Assembly: GCF_032854445.1 (NCBI RefSeq)
Contig: NC_088295.1
Coordinates: forward strand, 73,624,028-73,688,027
Direction: 5' to 3'
Length of the DNA: 64,000 bases
Source of the DNA: Liolophura sinensis
Lineage: Eukaryota; Mollusca; Polyplacophora; Chitonida; Chitonidae
The position numbers and the translations under genes were made by a program. Numbering within the stretch: the stretch's first letter is position 1; every line of letters begins with the position of its first letter. Below the pieces are notes generated by a model. That model saw only the letters and a program-made list of their open reading frames with translations. It searched no databases and was not told the DNA's origin. Positions 39,371-49,805 of the stretch are shown piece after piece.

Positions 39371-42300
39371 GCGAATTTATTGACATGTAAACAGGTTAAG
39401 CATGGTCAGACAGATAGCTGAGACACAATATTATAATCTTGGGTGTTAACTCTTGTACCAAAATTGCGGGGTTGGATATAGCCCTTACTTGAGCTTACTC
39501 GAAGATCTGTTACTGAATAGGTTAGGCAATGTGTAATTCCTTTTGCTTTTTCATACAGCGTTAATACAAAGTTGTTTAGGACGAGCTGAACTTATTATGA
39601 AGGGAAGAGTGCCCCCTACCCCCGGGCTATTGCCCTATTTGAAAACAACTCCCCTCTTGTACACAATTAAGAACAATCATCTTGTACATTCAGACAAGCA
39701 TAAAACTTTCAGTATATCAGCTCTCGATCATCTAGTAAATTGTGTGGGATGTTCAGTTTATATGAACGATTATCTAGACAGTAAACACAAATTTTGACAA
39801 TGCACAACTATTTCACAATTAAATTGTGAATTAAACAAAACCATAAAAGCGATATATGTGCATTGTTGAAAGGTAAACAGCAGTTACCCACACAGCTTTG
39901 TTCATAATGCTGACGCTAGCCTTATGCTTGCATGGCAAGCGACAGAAGCAGAATAAAATTCTTTGCTTAAGGGGGCCTGTATACAGACACTCCACAACTG
40001 TCTCATATCGCAGTTTATTCTAATTTTTCTGAGGTCTCTGTCAGTGCCAATTAGAATGAATTCTAGTGGGATATATATGGCAGTCTTTGATCAAACCAAG
40101 AGTGCTGCTTGTGATGTAATTTGCGTATCAGATTCATACGTGTAAAGCCCCTATAATCACCAGGTTTGTCACAAGCAACAAATATGCTATGTTTATTTGA
40201 CAAACACGCCACAGAGATATATGTGTGAAAATAGCCGCCAAAATAAAATAGAAAGACTGAGCGTGTGAGGCTTGATACATAAAATGGCGGGCGAACACAT
40301 GTATTTATCGTTTATCTTCTTTTAAAATACAGAGGCAACGGCCATTCCTCTAGACAGTGACACACTATAGTTGATATTCATGCCTTTTATTCCATAAAAA
40401 TGTCAATTCGTGAACAGCTGGACAAGGAAAATGCATGTTAGAGTACAAGGCCACTAAAACCGTAAGTATGTAAGAGTAAAGTATGTATTTTAAACACAGA
40501 ACCCATCGCTCGGGTCGATATCTCGTTTTGTGATTTATTTTAACCAATTTCTGTAGGGTTTTCCAGAAGAAATTTATTTCTTTATATACTTACCAAAAAT
40601 AAAATAATTAGCATATTATCGAATCAAAATTATGGCATAAATACCCCCTTCTCTGTCGTAAAATTTCGAATATACGGTAATATTTGTAACATTAATAATA
40701 AAATCTAAAATATAATACAAAATTGTATCTATATACCCAGGAAAAATTCTTTGATCTCTGAAAAATATGAATCTCGCAATTAAATACTGCAGAGAGCAGA
40801 AAAATTATTTCTCCCCGTTTATGTTTTGTAATTTGTGTATGGGAAAAAAGAATAAGATGTTTCTCCGAATTGCTCGTAGATGATGAGGTTAGACTTAAGT
40901 TACCAATTTGCCATATCCGTCTAACAGCTCAGAGATAACTATAACCATGAAAAGTTGGTTATGACAGTGGACGATCGACTAATTAAAAGCCTCATAATTA
41001 TTACCCAATTTATAATACTGAACCTACAGTGGTAAAACGAGACGGACGAGAGAAGACATAAAATGAGAAAGAACATACAAATATATTTAGGACTTTGTCT
41101 GCATTATCAAGGGTAATTGACGTTTACATATTTTACGAGAATTTTGTCGTAATATATTATCATTTCGGATGTTATGCGATCTTTGGAAACTTGTATAGAC
41201 TGTATTTATGCGGGTGGGGAATCGGACAAGCGAGAGAGAGTTTTCTAGAGAGCATCAAGAAAAAATTCTCTGAGGGATATTCTTGTCAAAGAAATGATGT
41301 CAAATTAAGTACGAAAACCTGTAAATGATGAGAAATGATGGCATTAAGAATACATCAACATTTGATAAGCTTAGTTTTCTTGTTACTCAAGTTTCGTAGA
41401 TTGACTTTCAGTTATTTATAGACGTTTTCAAAAAGATCTTAGTGTTGGGATTTATTCCAGAATGACAAGCCTCTCTGATTTTCATTTGAGTACAGTTTAA
41501 GGTCTTTTTATCTGGATATTTATTGTAGTGTAAAGAATCCTTAATTTCCGTAACATTTTAGAGAACTTCTGGTAAAAATAAAGCATTTTTTAAAAAATCT
41601 TTTGAATTCATATATTGATGAAGATCATTAAACTGGCATCATCAGCGTTAAAATATACGGAACTATTAATAATATATTAGTCACGAAACAGTTACAGTAC
41701 CTTTCAGGATGCTTTTTGTAAGTTTTGTAGCATATTTCGCAAATTTTATACATTTAAGTTTCCGGGATAAATTGAGATGGAAAACTTAAAAAAATAGATC
41801 ATTTTTATGTAACGAATGATGACATTAATCACTTTCTCTCACCAATTTTCCATAAATAAGTAAACATACTAAACATAGTGATTTTTTAAAATGTGACTAG
41901 TGAAAGACAACTCTTTAAAATGTCCATCGTTAAAATGGAAAATAAAGTAACCTAGCTTTGAAATCTAAGTTTGAAAAGAAAACTCTCTTTTCTGAGTTAG
42001 TACGTTTACATAACTCTTATGTAATTAAGGTTTTAAATATCATATCATTTAGATAACAGTTACTTTTGCTCAAACGGTGAACTTGAGGGTTTTCTCGAGT
42101 TTACCACAGTATTAGTTTGCTCCGCTGCAGGCCAATTTGTTCTTTCCTTCATGTATTAGTTACACAACAGCGTTAGGTCAGGTAGAGAGCGACGGGAATA
42201 AAACATCACCTTTATGTTCAGTGGTACACGAACTCTATTGTTGCTCAACAGCGAACAACGTCTTGCTCTCTCTCCTGAGTATTTAATTGATTCCAATCCA

Positions 42301-42944
42301 CAGAAAGCGAACACGAGCAATCTCGAAATCTTACAAACGGCAAGCCGTTAAACATGTCAGACTGTAGTATCAGTTTGTGCACGTTCTTGTAAATTTAGGA
42401 GTTATGGCTGTCGTAACCGGGTATTACGATATTCATTTCCCTACACCGGAAGTAGAACTGTTTACCAAAGCATTTTGGGAGTTCAGAGTTGAAGCCTCGT
42501 TATGACTGGAGCTCATTTTCTCAGTGCCGCGAGGCGCTTTTAGGGCCAGCCTGCTTTGCGACAGGGAATTTGATGTAAAATTAACACCTGAAAAATTTAT
42601 CTCTGTTGTCACTCCCAACTGTTCTGTAAATGGTCTTGTTACATACAACGAGTCTGAAAGCAAGCACAAATTGCAAAAAAGGGGTGGAAAGCAAACAAAA
42701 CCAAATAAATTGCATCTATTTTTACGCGGGAATTCTGATGTCCTTGCCAGACGTGTTACACAATGAGTATATTCGAATATTACTTATAATAAAGCAATCA
42801 TCCAAAGCTCAGCGAAGGCACTGGGTAACCAAGTGAAGGGCTATCCCAACACATACATACTTGGTGTCACCACAATGTGCTACTAACGTGTTACTGTTTT
42901 GGGAGAATGTATGTTGCTAGAAAAGGACAAATCAGTAAATAACT
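39371..42944. other. AT-rich, no gene recognised
   Basis: Complementary frames at 42433-42766 overlap and are not recognised. No repeats are seen. Confidence 0.4.
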
Positions 42945-43226
42945 ATCTGCTTTTGTCGAGGTCTCCGTGGCCGAGGGAGATAGCACGACACAATGACCCA
43001 GATGCCTTCCACCAAGGCGGTCGCTGTGAGTTCAAGTCCATTTCATGTTGGCTTCCTCTCTGGCCATACGTGGAAAGGTCTGTGAAATTTGCGGATGGTG
43101 GTGGGTTTCCACCAGGCTCTGCCCTATTTCCTCCCACCATAACGCTGGCGGCGGTGATATAAGTGAAATATTCTTGAGTTTGGCGTAAAACACCAATCTA
43201 ATAAAAAAAGAAATCTGCTTTTGTCG
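42945..43226 (+). mobile_element. Full-length SINE with variant tRNA head and 14-bp target duplication
   Basis: The element proper is about 42959-43212. The direct repeat atctgcttttgtcg flanks it at 42945-42958 and 43213-43226. The head reads 'gtctccgtggccgagggaga' where the other full copies have a 'tggctcagttgg' A box; the B box gagttcaagtcc is intact. Body and 3' end follow the common plan ('gcggatggtggtgggtttcc', 'ttcctcccaccataacgctg', 'ggcgtaaaacaccaatctaa'), but the tail is mostly A rather than AAAT. Frames on both strands at 42899-43162 are SINE-derived. Confidence 0.92.
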
Positions 43227-43410
43227 TCATTTTTTCTAAAAAGAAACTATTATTTTTCATGAGTAACAATTAACTTTTGCGCACACAGAGAACCTTTAGA
43301 GTTTGTTAACGCAGAATATGTTGAGTTTAAACAGCCTTGGTTTTAGTGCAATCATGCCGTGTTATTACGTCAGGGCTAAGTATGATAGAAACATACGTAG
43401 AACATGCAGG

Positions 43411-43488
43411 ATGACTATCTAGCGGTGGTGGAACGTACTGCATGGATTCATGTCTATCTACAGGTGGTAGAACATACTGCATGGACTC
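43411..43488 (+). repeat. Tandem duplication, 39 bp x 2
   Basis: Copies at 43411-43449 and 43450-43488 match at most positions ('ctatct', 'ggtggt/ggtggta', 'actgcatgga'). The period is a multiple of three, so the minus-strand frame 43327-43512 carries a repeated HESMQYV-PP-D peptide, but nothing else marks it as a gene. Confidence 0.85.
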
Positions 43489-43837
43489 ATCTTTTAGGTA
43501 ACTAATTTTCACACGTGGAAAGAGGCAAAACTATATGGTTTTATCACAATTAATCAATTAATTTAATAGAAAAAGACATCCATAGGCATGTGGTATTTAT
43601 AATTTAAACCATAAAAGCTGTTCAGGAATCACGAAATCTAGGGAATGTAAAATGTAGACAACGTGCTACGTTCTGCGTTATATTTAACATGCAATAATAC
43701 TTAATGGTGCTACTATATTAATGACGTAAGGAAACTGCAAGCATGCATGAACGGTGTTCAAATTTGTTTTTATTTCGTTTCATCCCTTACTGTCAGGAGA
43801 AGAAAATCAGTGCACAACCAGCTTAAAGCCCCGTTCA

Positions 43838-44018
43838 GACTATCCAACATCACTCAACTTTTGTTAACTCAGCTAGAGTCAACTTAAAGTTGGGACGTGT
43901 TGAGTAGTCAGGACGGGTTCCTCAACTTCGTTCAAACAACAACCAACACTATCCAACACGGTTGAATCGGAAATGTACATGTGTATTTTTGGTCAACAAG
44001 TTGAGTGACGTTGAGTGA
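43838..44018. mobile_element. MITE-like inverted-repeat element (tentative)
   Basis: The arm 'aacatcactcaacttttgtt' (about 43847-43866) is the imperfect reverse complement of 'caacaagttgagtgacgttg' (about 43994-44013). The interior is dense in caac/gttg words in both directions, as in foldback or MITE elements. No transposase and no clear target duplication are seen. The exact termini are uncertain. Confidence 0.55.
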
Positions 44019-45051
44019 AAGAAGTCAATCAGCGGGCGTTTAGAAATAACGTGGCCGTCTTAATACACTTGACCTGGGCAAAATGGCGGCACCAAAGGCG
44101 AGAGAAACTAGTTCGAACAATTACAACTGAGGTCATATATAAGTGAAAGTTTTCCGTAAATTGAGCTGTTCCAACAAGACAACGAAACATCATAACCACG
44201 AGGCAAATTAGGTGCGAGTTCCACACCGGCCCTGGACAGGGAATGTGTAAACTTCCTTTTACATTCATTGTTTTTGGGCCTTGTTGACACTAAGCATTTC
44301 TTTTTTGTTGTTCTTTTTTACGTCTATGCAATGTTATGACGATTACGTTTGCACTGCGGTTCAAATCTGGGCGTCACGTGTGCTAAAGTTTCCTCTACCC
44401 ATAAAGCTGGTCGCGTCTGTCTAAGAAGAAAATCCTAAATATAGCAAAAGCAACAATAAGTACATAGATGTCGATGGAATAACATACTGCATACACAATG
44501 GAACAACAGGGCACGTATTAATATTAAGCGATTTTGAACACCTATCTACGATTATATTGAGAGTTTTGACTTAAAAAAAAAACCTTAGACACTTGGTGAA
44601 GATTTGTGACAAATTCATTTGCTCTGTTTGTCCCATATATGTAGAAGCCACAAGGTGTCTCCACGACCTAAATGTGACGGTGTTTGGTGACTGCAGTTCA
44701 CGCAAACGTAGGTACAAATCCACCCAGCTGGAACATTACCCACTGTTATAGATGAGAGGAAATAGTTTTGATCAAGAAATTGTGTGTAATGTCGTGTCGC
44801 AACAACAGACGTCAATGCATGTCTGCATGGTATCAACTCTAGTGTCTTAATCGTAATCGTCTTAGCGTGTCATGACGTAAATCTCACAGCATTAACGATA
44901 TACTCTCCAATATGTTGTCCATACACGAACACATGTCATTGTCGTGTCTCATATGACTTTCTATGTAAATCGAACACATACATGGACACTCCCCGTTTCC
45001 ACGGCATGACCCTTTGCACTGTTTTTCTGTAACTGTTTATTGAATGGCTAT
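44019..45051. other. No gene recognised
   Basis: The minus frames 44029-44290 overlap one another and are unrecognised. An A run is present at 44573-44582. Confidence 0.4.
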
Positions 45052-45265
45052 TTGATTTGGATTTCACACCCAGCTTAAGAATATTTCATTGATAGGGCGA
45101 CGGTTAGCATTATGGTAGGAGTACAACGAGCTAAAACCCACGAACACCCTCAGGTTGCTGCAAGACCTTCCCACGTACGACCGGAGATGAAGCCAGCATA
45201 AGCTGGACTAGAACTCATCGCGTGGAGCGTTTTGAGTTGATTCTGGACAAGCGACGTCTAATAAA
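45052..45265 (-). mobile_element. Old diverged SINE, reverse strand
   Basis: Reversed order of the main SINE with many substitutions: 'ttaagaatatttcattgata', 'ggttagcattatggtaggag', 'ccctcaggttgctgcaagac', 'cttcccacgtacgaccggag', 'agcataagctggactagaac'. The B box is mutated (gactagaactc on the + strand) and the A box region is unrecognisable. Confidence 0.78.
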
Positions 45266-45459
45266 CTGCAAGTAATATCACTGTGCTAGGGGACGTGTAA
45301 GTTTATACAATTCAAGCATTTGCATGAACATCCAGAATAAAATCCTAACTGAAGTAAATTAAAAAATTGTCGCCCGATTTATTCGTTAACTTATGGCCAT
45401 TTGCCAGTTATCACACTGTTGTAGCTGATTAACTTTTACTCTTTGTCCTCCTGTCTGTA

Positions 45460-45845
45460 GTGGGGTGTTACAAAGAGGTCATATCTACCATGACCTCTAC
45501 AAGGCGTGTTATAATGTATAGTGGAATGCTATTAAAATTCACACAAGATCATAACTATCACGAACTCTTTATGAGGCATCTTATAATCTATCGTGTAATG
45601 TTATGAGAACTCTTTAGGATACGTGATATAATGTATATAGTACAATGTTATGAGAACTCACACAAAGGTCATAACTACCATGAGATTTTTATGAGACGTG
45701 TTATAATCTATCGTGTAAAGTTATGAGAACTCACACAAAGGTAATCACTATCATGTTATGAGAACACACAAAGGTCATGACTGTCATGAGAACACACACA
45801 AATGTCATAAATATCACGAACTATTTAGGAGATGTGTTATAGTCC
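45460..45845 (+). repeat. Degenerate tandem repeat, about 73 bp
   Basis: Recurring words in fixed order are 'gttatgagaactcacacaaa', 'ggtcataactaccatga', 'ctctttatgagacgtgttat' and 'aatctatcgtgtaa'. About five to six copies are seen, some with internal deletions, the last ones shortened. It abuts a SINE at its right end. Confidence 0.85.
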
Positions 45846-45856
45846 ACGCATTGCAC

Positions 45857-45997
45857 GATTTATTTATTTGATTGGTGTTTAACGCCACACTCAAGAATAT
45901 TTCACTTATACGATGGCGACCAGCGTTATGGTGGGTGGAAACCAGGCAGAGCCCGGTGAAAACCCACGACCATCCGCAGGTTTCTGCCAGTCCCACA
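45857..45997 (-). mobile_element. 5'-truncated SINE, reverse strand
   Basis: Tail (ATTT units) at 45858, then 'gattggtgtttaacgccaca', 'ctcaagaatatttcacttat', 'aaaccaggcagagcccggtg', 'cgaccatccgcaggtttctg', stopping before the B box. It was inserted directly beside the roughly 73-bp tandem array. Confidence 0.87.
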
Positions 45998-46475
45998 TTA
46001 CATGAGTAATGTTCACAAGAATGTTATTCAGAACTGAATATAATGGAGCGGAATAAATTTGTGTCGTCCTTATTCATATGCATTACCCGTATCTTCTACC
46101 TTCCAGAAAACAACCTTTTGACTGTGTTTAATTCAGAGATAAAAATCAAAAGAATAAGTAAAGGTTTCTAAAGATACAGTTTTCAGTGCTCTTCACTATT
46201 GCTTACTTCATTTAAATATTTTGTTTTTAAGCATCTCCTATATTAAGTGTGATGTGGAACCTGAAGATTCTGTCAAAATGCCTTCACAGATACAGGCGTA
46301 TACATTAAGGGAATAGACAATGCATTTCTTTATCTGGTCGACACCATTGATCATTGTTCTATGTTTGTGGTGTGCAAATACAAGGGGACTGGGGAGCGTA
46401 ATGTTTACTGTTAGGTTGTGGTCAGACGTGTATGCTAGAAATTTGCTTTGTGCTGATCTTGGTCTCAAAGGATTG
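45998..46475. other. No gene recognised
   Basis: Only short complementary frames at 46238-46553. The + product begins MHFFIWSTPLIIVLCLWCANTRG, which could be read as a signal peptide, but it has no further support. Confidence 0.35.
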
Positions 46476-47960
46476 TTACGTTACAGCCCTACGTGTCCAA
46501 TATTTCTTAGCACATGGCCTATCGGGGCTTGCCATTTGAAAACTAATGCGTGAAACCACCACTACCGCTTCCGTGAAGATTGTCACAATTCGACCTGCAG
46601 GTCTAAACTTTGACAAATTTGACTTTTTACAATACCCAAATGCCAAAAAGGCTCTTTTCGCCTTTAGTTTGCTTTTAAACCAATCCCCACGATTGTCGCA
46701 AAACCAGTGACACTGCAAATCGGTTTCTCCCTTGATGAAGGCTGTGCATTTGGCGCGGATAATTTCCACAGTTGACCGAGGGAAGGTTCCGTCCTGGTGG
46801 AGCTGTAAACGTGGCCGGAGATGCCACTGCATTACTGCAACTTGGCGGAATGAGTCAATGCGTCACTATCACCTAAAAACCGTTGGCCGCCTAATATGGC
46901 GCATGAGCTCTGTGAGCTCTTCCAAGCATTTGGTGAGAAAACACACCCAATGCTATTTAGAAGTTCATGCACATGATATATAGCGACTATACAGCGGATA
47001 TGGTCGCTAATATCGTTAATAGATATAAACAATTGTTGAGCGTCATGAAATACTAATCCAGTGGCTGTAAAATCTGGACAACGTGTCACCATGAATATTT
47101 AATGATCCAATGCTCGAAGCTTTCGTTAGCAATTAAAATTAATATCTTGTCCTCATCCCCGGCAAAGATTTATTTGCGGCAGGATGTTGATTCCAGCAAA
47201 TCGCTTTGAGTTCTACAGGACTGAACTACAGGATTGAATAAGGAAGTTTCATGCAATGCTATAGTTTTAAAGATGGTGAATATAGTGGTGAAAATGTTGT
47301 TTCTTTCATCAGTGTCTCGGTGCCTCCACTCAGGTCTGTTGTCGACGTAACGGTCCCCCCTCTGAAGAGGAACTCTCCAGACGCACAGCCCGGAAGGAAG
47401 GTATGTATTAGTAACATTGTGATAGGTACGTCCCCTCACCCCACCCCATTTTGCTTTTACTGTGGAATATACCACAGTCGGTTCACATTAGATCTTGACG
47501 GCTATCCAGCAACTGGTTCCCAACAGGCGGCCCGTGGGAACTTAAGTGGTTAGTTTAACTTGGAGAGAAGAAAGAAAAATGTGTAAGAGCAATTGTTTCT
47601 GCAGATGAAAAGATTGCTTGGAACATTTGGATGGAATGCTGAATTCCAAGAGAATACCAGCTTAATTGAAGAGGTTACCGTACAATGATAGAGACCGTCA
47701 GACATGGGCATTTCTTGTGTCTGCGGGACACCCTTTGAAGTGACAGATAAAGAGGGTAAGTTAATTGGGTTTGGATTGATAGTAAGGTCCCATTCAAATG
47801 TGATTATTATAGAGTGTGGTTGTATTCCATCTGAATTCCACAGACCCACACATCTAATCATCCAGGATGGAAGATTGCTTCCACAAAGACTTTCCCGACA
47901 AATAGAGCAACCATCGAAAATGACAGATTTCAGGAGAACAAAGTGATTAATATTTAACAA
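46476..47960. other. GC-richer patch with several open frames, unassigned
   Basis: Minus frames at 46476-46832 (118 codons), 46832-47092, 47170-47475 and 47550-47960 (136 codons) and + frames at 46732-46983, 47251-47553 and 47704-47946 overlap heavily. I recognise none of the products. The near-continuous openness on the minus strand is the only reason to flag it; I cannot tell exons from chance here. Confidence 0.25.
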
Positions 47961-48534
47961 AAAACCCAGATGTGATTCACTTTGGTTTGGTTTATAATTT
48001 ATTGCATCTTTTTGGATTACAAAAACGCAATGTAATCTCTACCGAGAAGTATCAATTCTGCCAAAATTAGAAAATATCCACTGTTTATAACGGAAGCATG
48101 TCGTTGTATTTTTATTTGTAGAATATCCGCTTGTTGATAACACAAATAGTTTATTTGTGTTGCGGATAATCAAATGATGTTTAACGTCTTATTTTGATGT
48201 AATAGTAACAAGTTGATAAGGCAAGCAATCAAAGCCTCAGGTTGTTCCAAATAGGGGAATGTACGTATTGACCTTAACTGTAACCCATACAACCACTTAT
48301 ACTTAATACAGTATCTTCCGGTTTCACGAGTTTCTAACTATACTTTGTGGAATAAAATGAGTAAACTTGGTCTTATTGCAGTTCAGACGTTGAAAATGTA
48401 AGCACATCTAAAACTCGTGATATTTAAATTTATTATTTAACTAATTTGATTTCTTTACGAAAACTTTGAAATGTCAAAGGAAGCTCTGTAAAGGCAGCCT
48501 AAGGTCAGTTTTGACTACAACATCTGTGTTCGCT
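47961..48534. other. AT-rich, nothing recognised
   Basis: No open frame or repeat. Confidence 0.45.
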
Positions 48535-48764
48535 ATCGTGAGTGTTTATTTATTTTTTTATTTGATTGGTGTTTTACGCCGTACTCAAGAATATTTCACT
48601 TATACGACGGCGGCAAGCATTATGGTGGGAGGAAACCGGGCAGAACCCCGGCGAAACCCACGATCATCTGCAGGTTGTTGCCAGACCTTCCCACGTACGA
48701 CCGGAGAAGAAGCTAGCATGAGCTGGACTTGAACTCACAGCGACCGCATTGGTGATCGTAAGTG
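48535..48764 (-). mobile_element. 5'-truncated SINE with imperfect target duplication
   Basis: Reversed SINE from its tail (48545) through 'gattggtgttttacgccgta', 'accgggcagaaccccggcga', 'agcatgagctggacttgaac' to 'gcattggtga', losing the A box. The B box complement ggacttgaactc is present at 48725-48736. Flanks atcgtgagtg (48535-48544) and atcgtaagtg (48755-48764) match at 9 of 10 positions. Confidence 0.88.
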
Positions 48765-48870
48765 CTCGTAATTAGTAAGGCAACCAGTGCTGAAATTATA
48801 ACGTTGGCATGGCTACGTACACTGTGTGAAACCAAGTACGACGTTAAACTCCAAGCACGCACGCACTCAC
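48765..48870 (+). repeat. Possible fragment of another SINE 3' end
   Basis: 'gtgtgaaaccaagtacgacg' and 'ttaaactccaagca' resemble the 'acgttaaacaccaa' ending common to these SINEs, followed by a short CGCAC-rich simple run in place of a tail. The similarity is limited. Confidence 0.35.
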
Positions 48871-49610
48871 GCACTTAGTGAAACGTGCGCCTGCTTCATT
48901 ATTGAATTTTAAAAGCGTACACGTTTTCTTTCGGAAAGCTTATTATGTACTTTGAACAATGTTTGAGTGTTTCATAATTATGCAGCATGTAAGCAGTTTA
49001 GGTGATAGAAGGTAAATCATAAAGGAGTAATAGTTAAGTAAAAAGTGTACCTACAAACGACAAGTCAACGCGCGTGCAGGGAGCAATATCTATTATTCTC
49101 ATACTGCATCCGTCAGTTATAAGAGCCTCTGCATCATGTCCGTTTTGCAGTATATAGAGAGCAGATGAAACGTCCATGCTGGCTGCCGTTATTGTGGGTG
49201 ACTTTTGTGGGTAGTCTAGTTAAAAATTCTGCTTGAAACGTCGTAATATGCTTTACTGCAAAAAAGTGCATTTATATGAGAGGTTAAATAATAAGAACTT
49301 AATTTACCGGAATCACCCATAAATAATTGTTAGAGCCTTTGGCAAATGTGATGGTAATTAGATGAAGTGATAACGACATTGGCGCCACCGACAACACACG
49401 GCTGATACAAGACTGGGCATTTCACACAACTCGTCGTTTATCACTTCTCATGTGCTAAATACAATAACACACTTCAGAATTTGAAACCAAAATCAGCCCT
49501 ATCTCTTAGTTATACTTTTAACAGCAAATATCAGGTATTTTTAGTACAGACATATAAAAAATTTCGCAGCTTCTTTACCCAGTAACTGGGTTGAACGTTA
49601 TATGCTTAAT
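48871..49610. other. No gene recognised
   Basis: No open frame above about 60 codons and no repeat. Confidence 0.45.
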
Positions 49611-49805
49611 ATAATGTATCAACTGTTGGCTTCCTCTCCGGTCGTACGTTGGAAGGTCCGGCAACAACTTGCGGATGGTCCCTCGGGTTTCCCTTGGGCT
49701 CTGCAGGGTTTCATCCCTCGATAATACTGACTGCCGTAGTACAAGTGAAATATTTGAGTACGGCGTAAAACACTAATCAAATAAATCAGTGAAATAATGT
49801 ATCAA
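49611..49805 (+). mobile_element. 5'-truncated SINE with perfect 12-bp target duplication
   Basis: The body starts at 'tggcttcctctccggtcgta' (about 49627) and runs through 'gcggatggtccctcgggttt', 'gactgccgtagtacaagtga' and 'gtacggcgtaaaacactaat' to a short AAAT tail. The direct repeat ataatgtatcaa flanks it at 49611-49622 and 49794-49805. The head is missing, so it was truncated on insertion. Confidence 0.9.
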
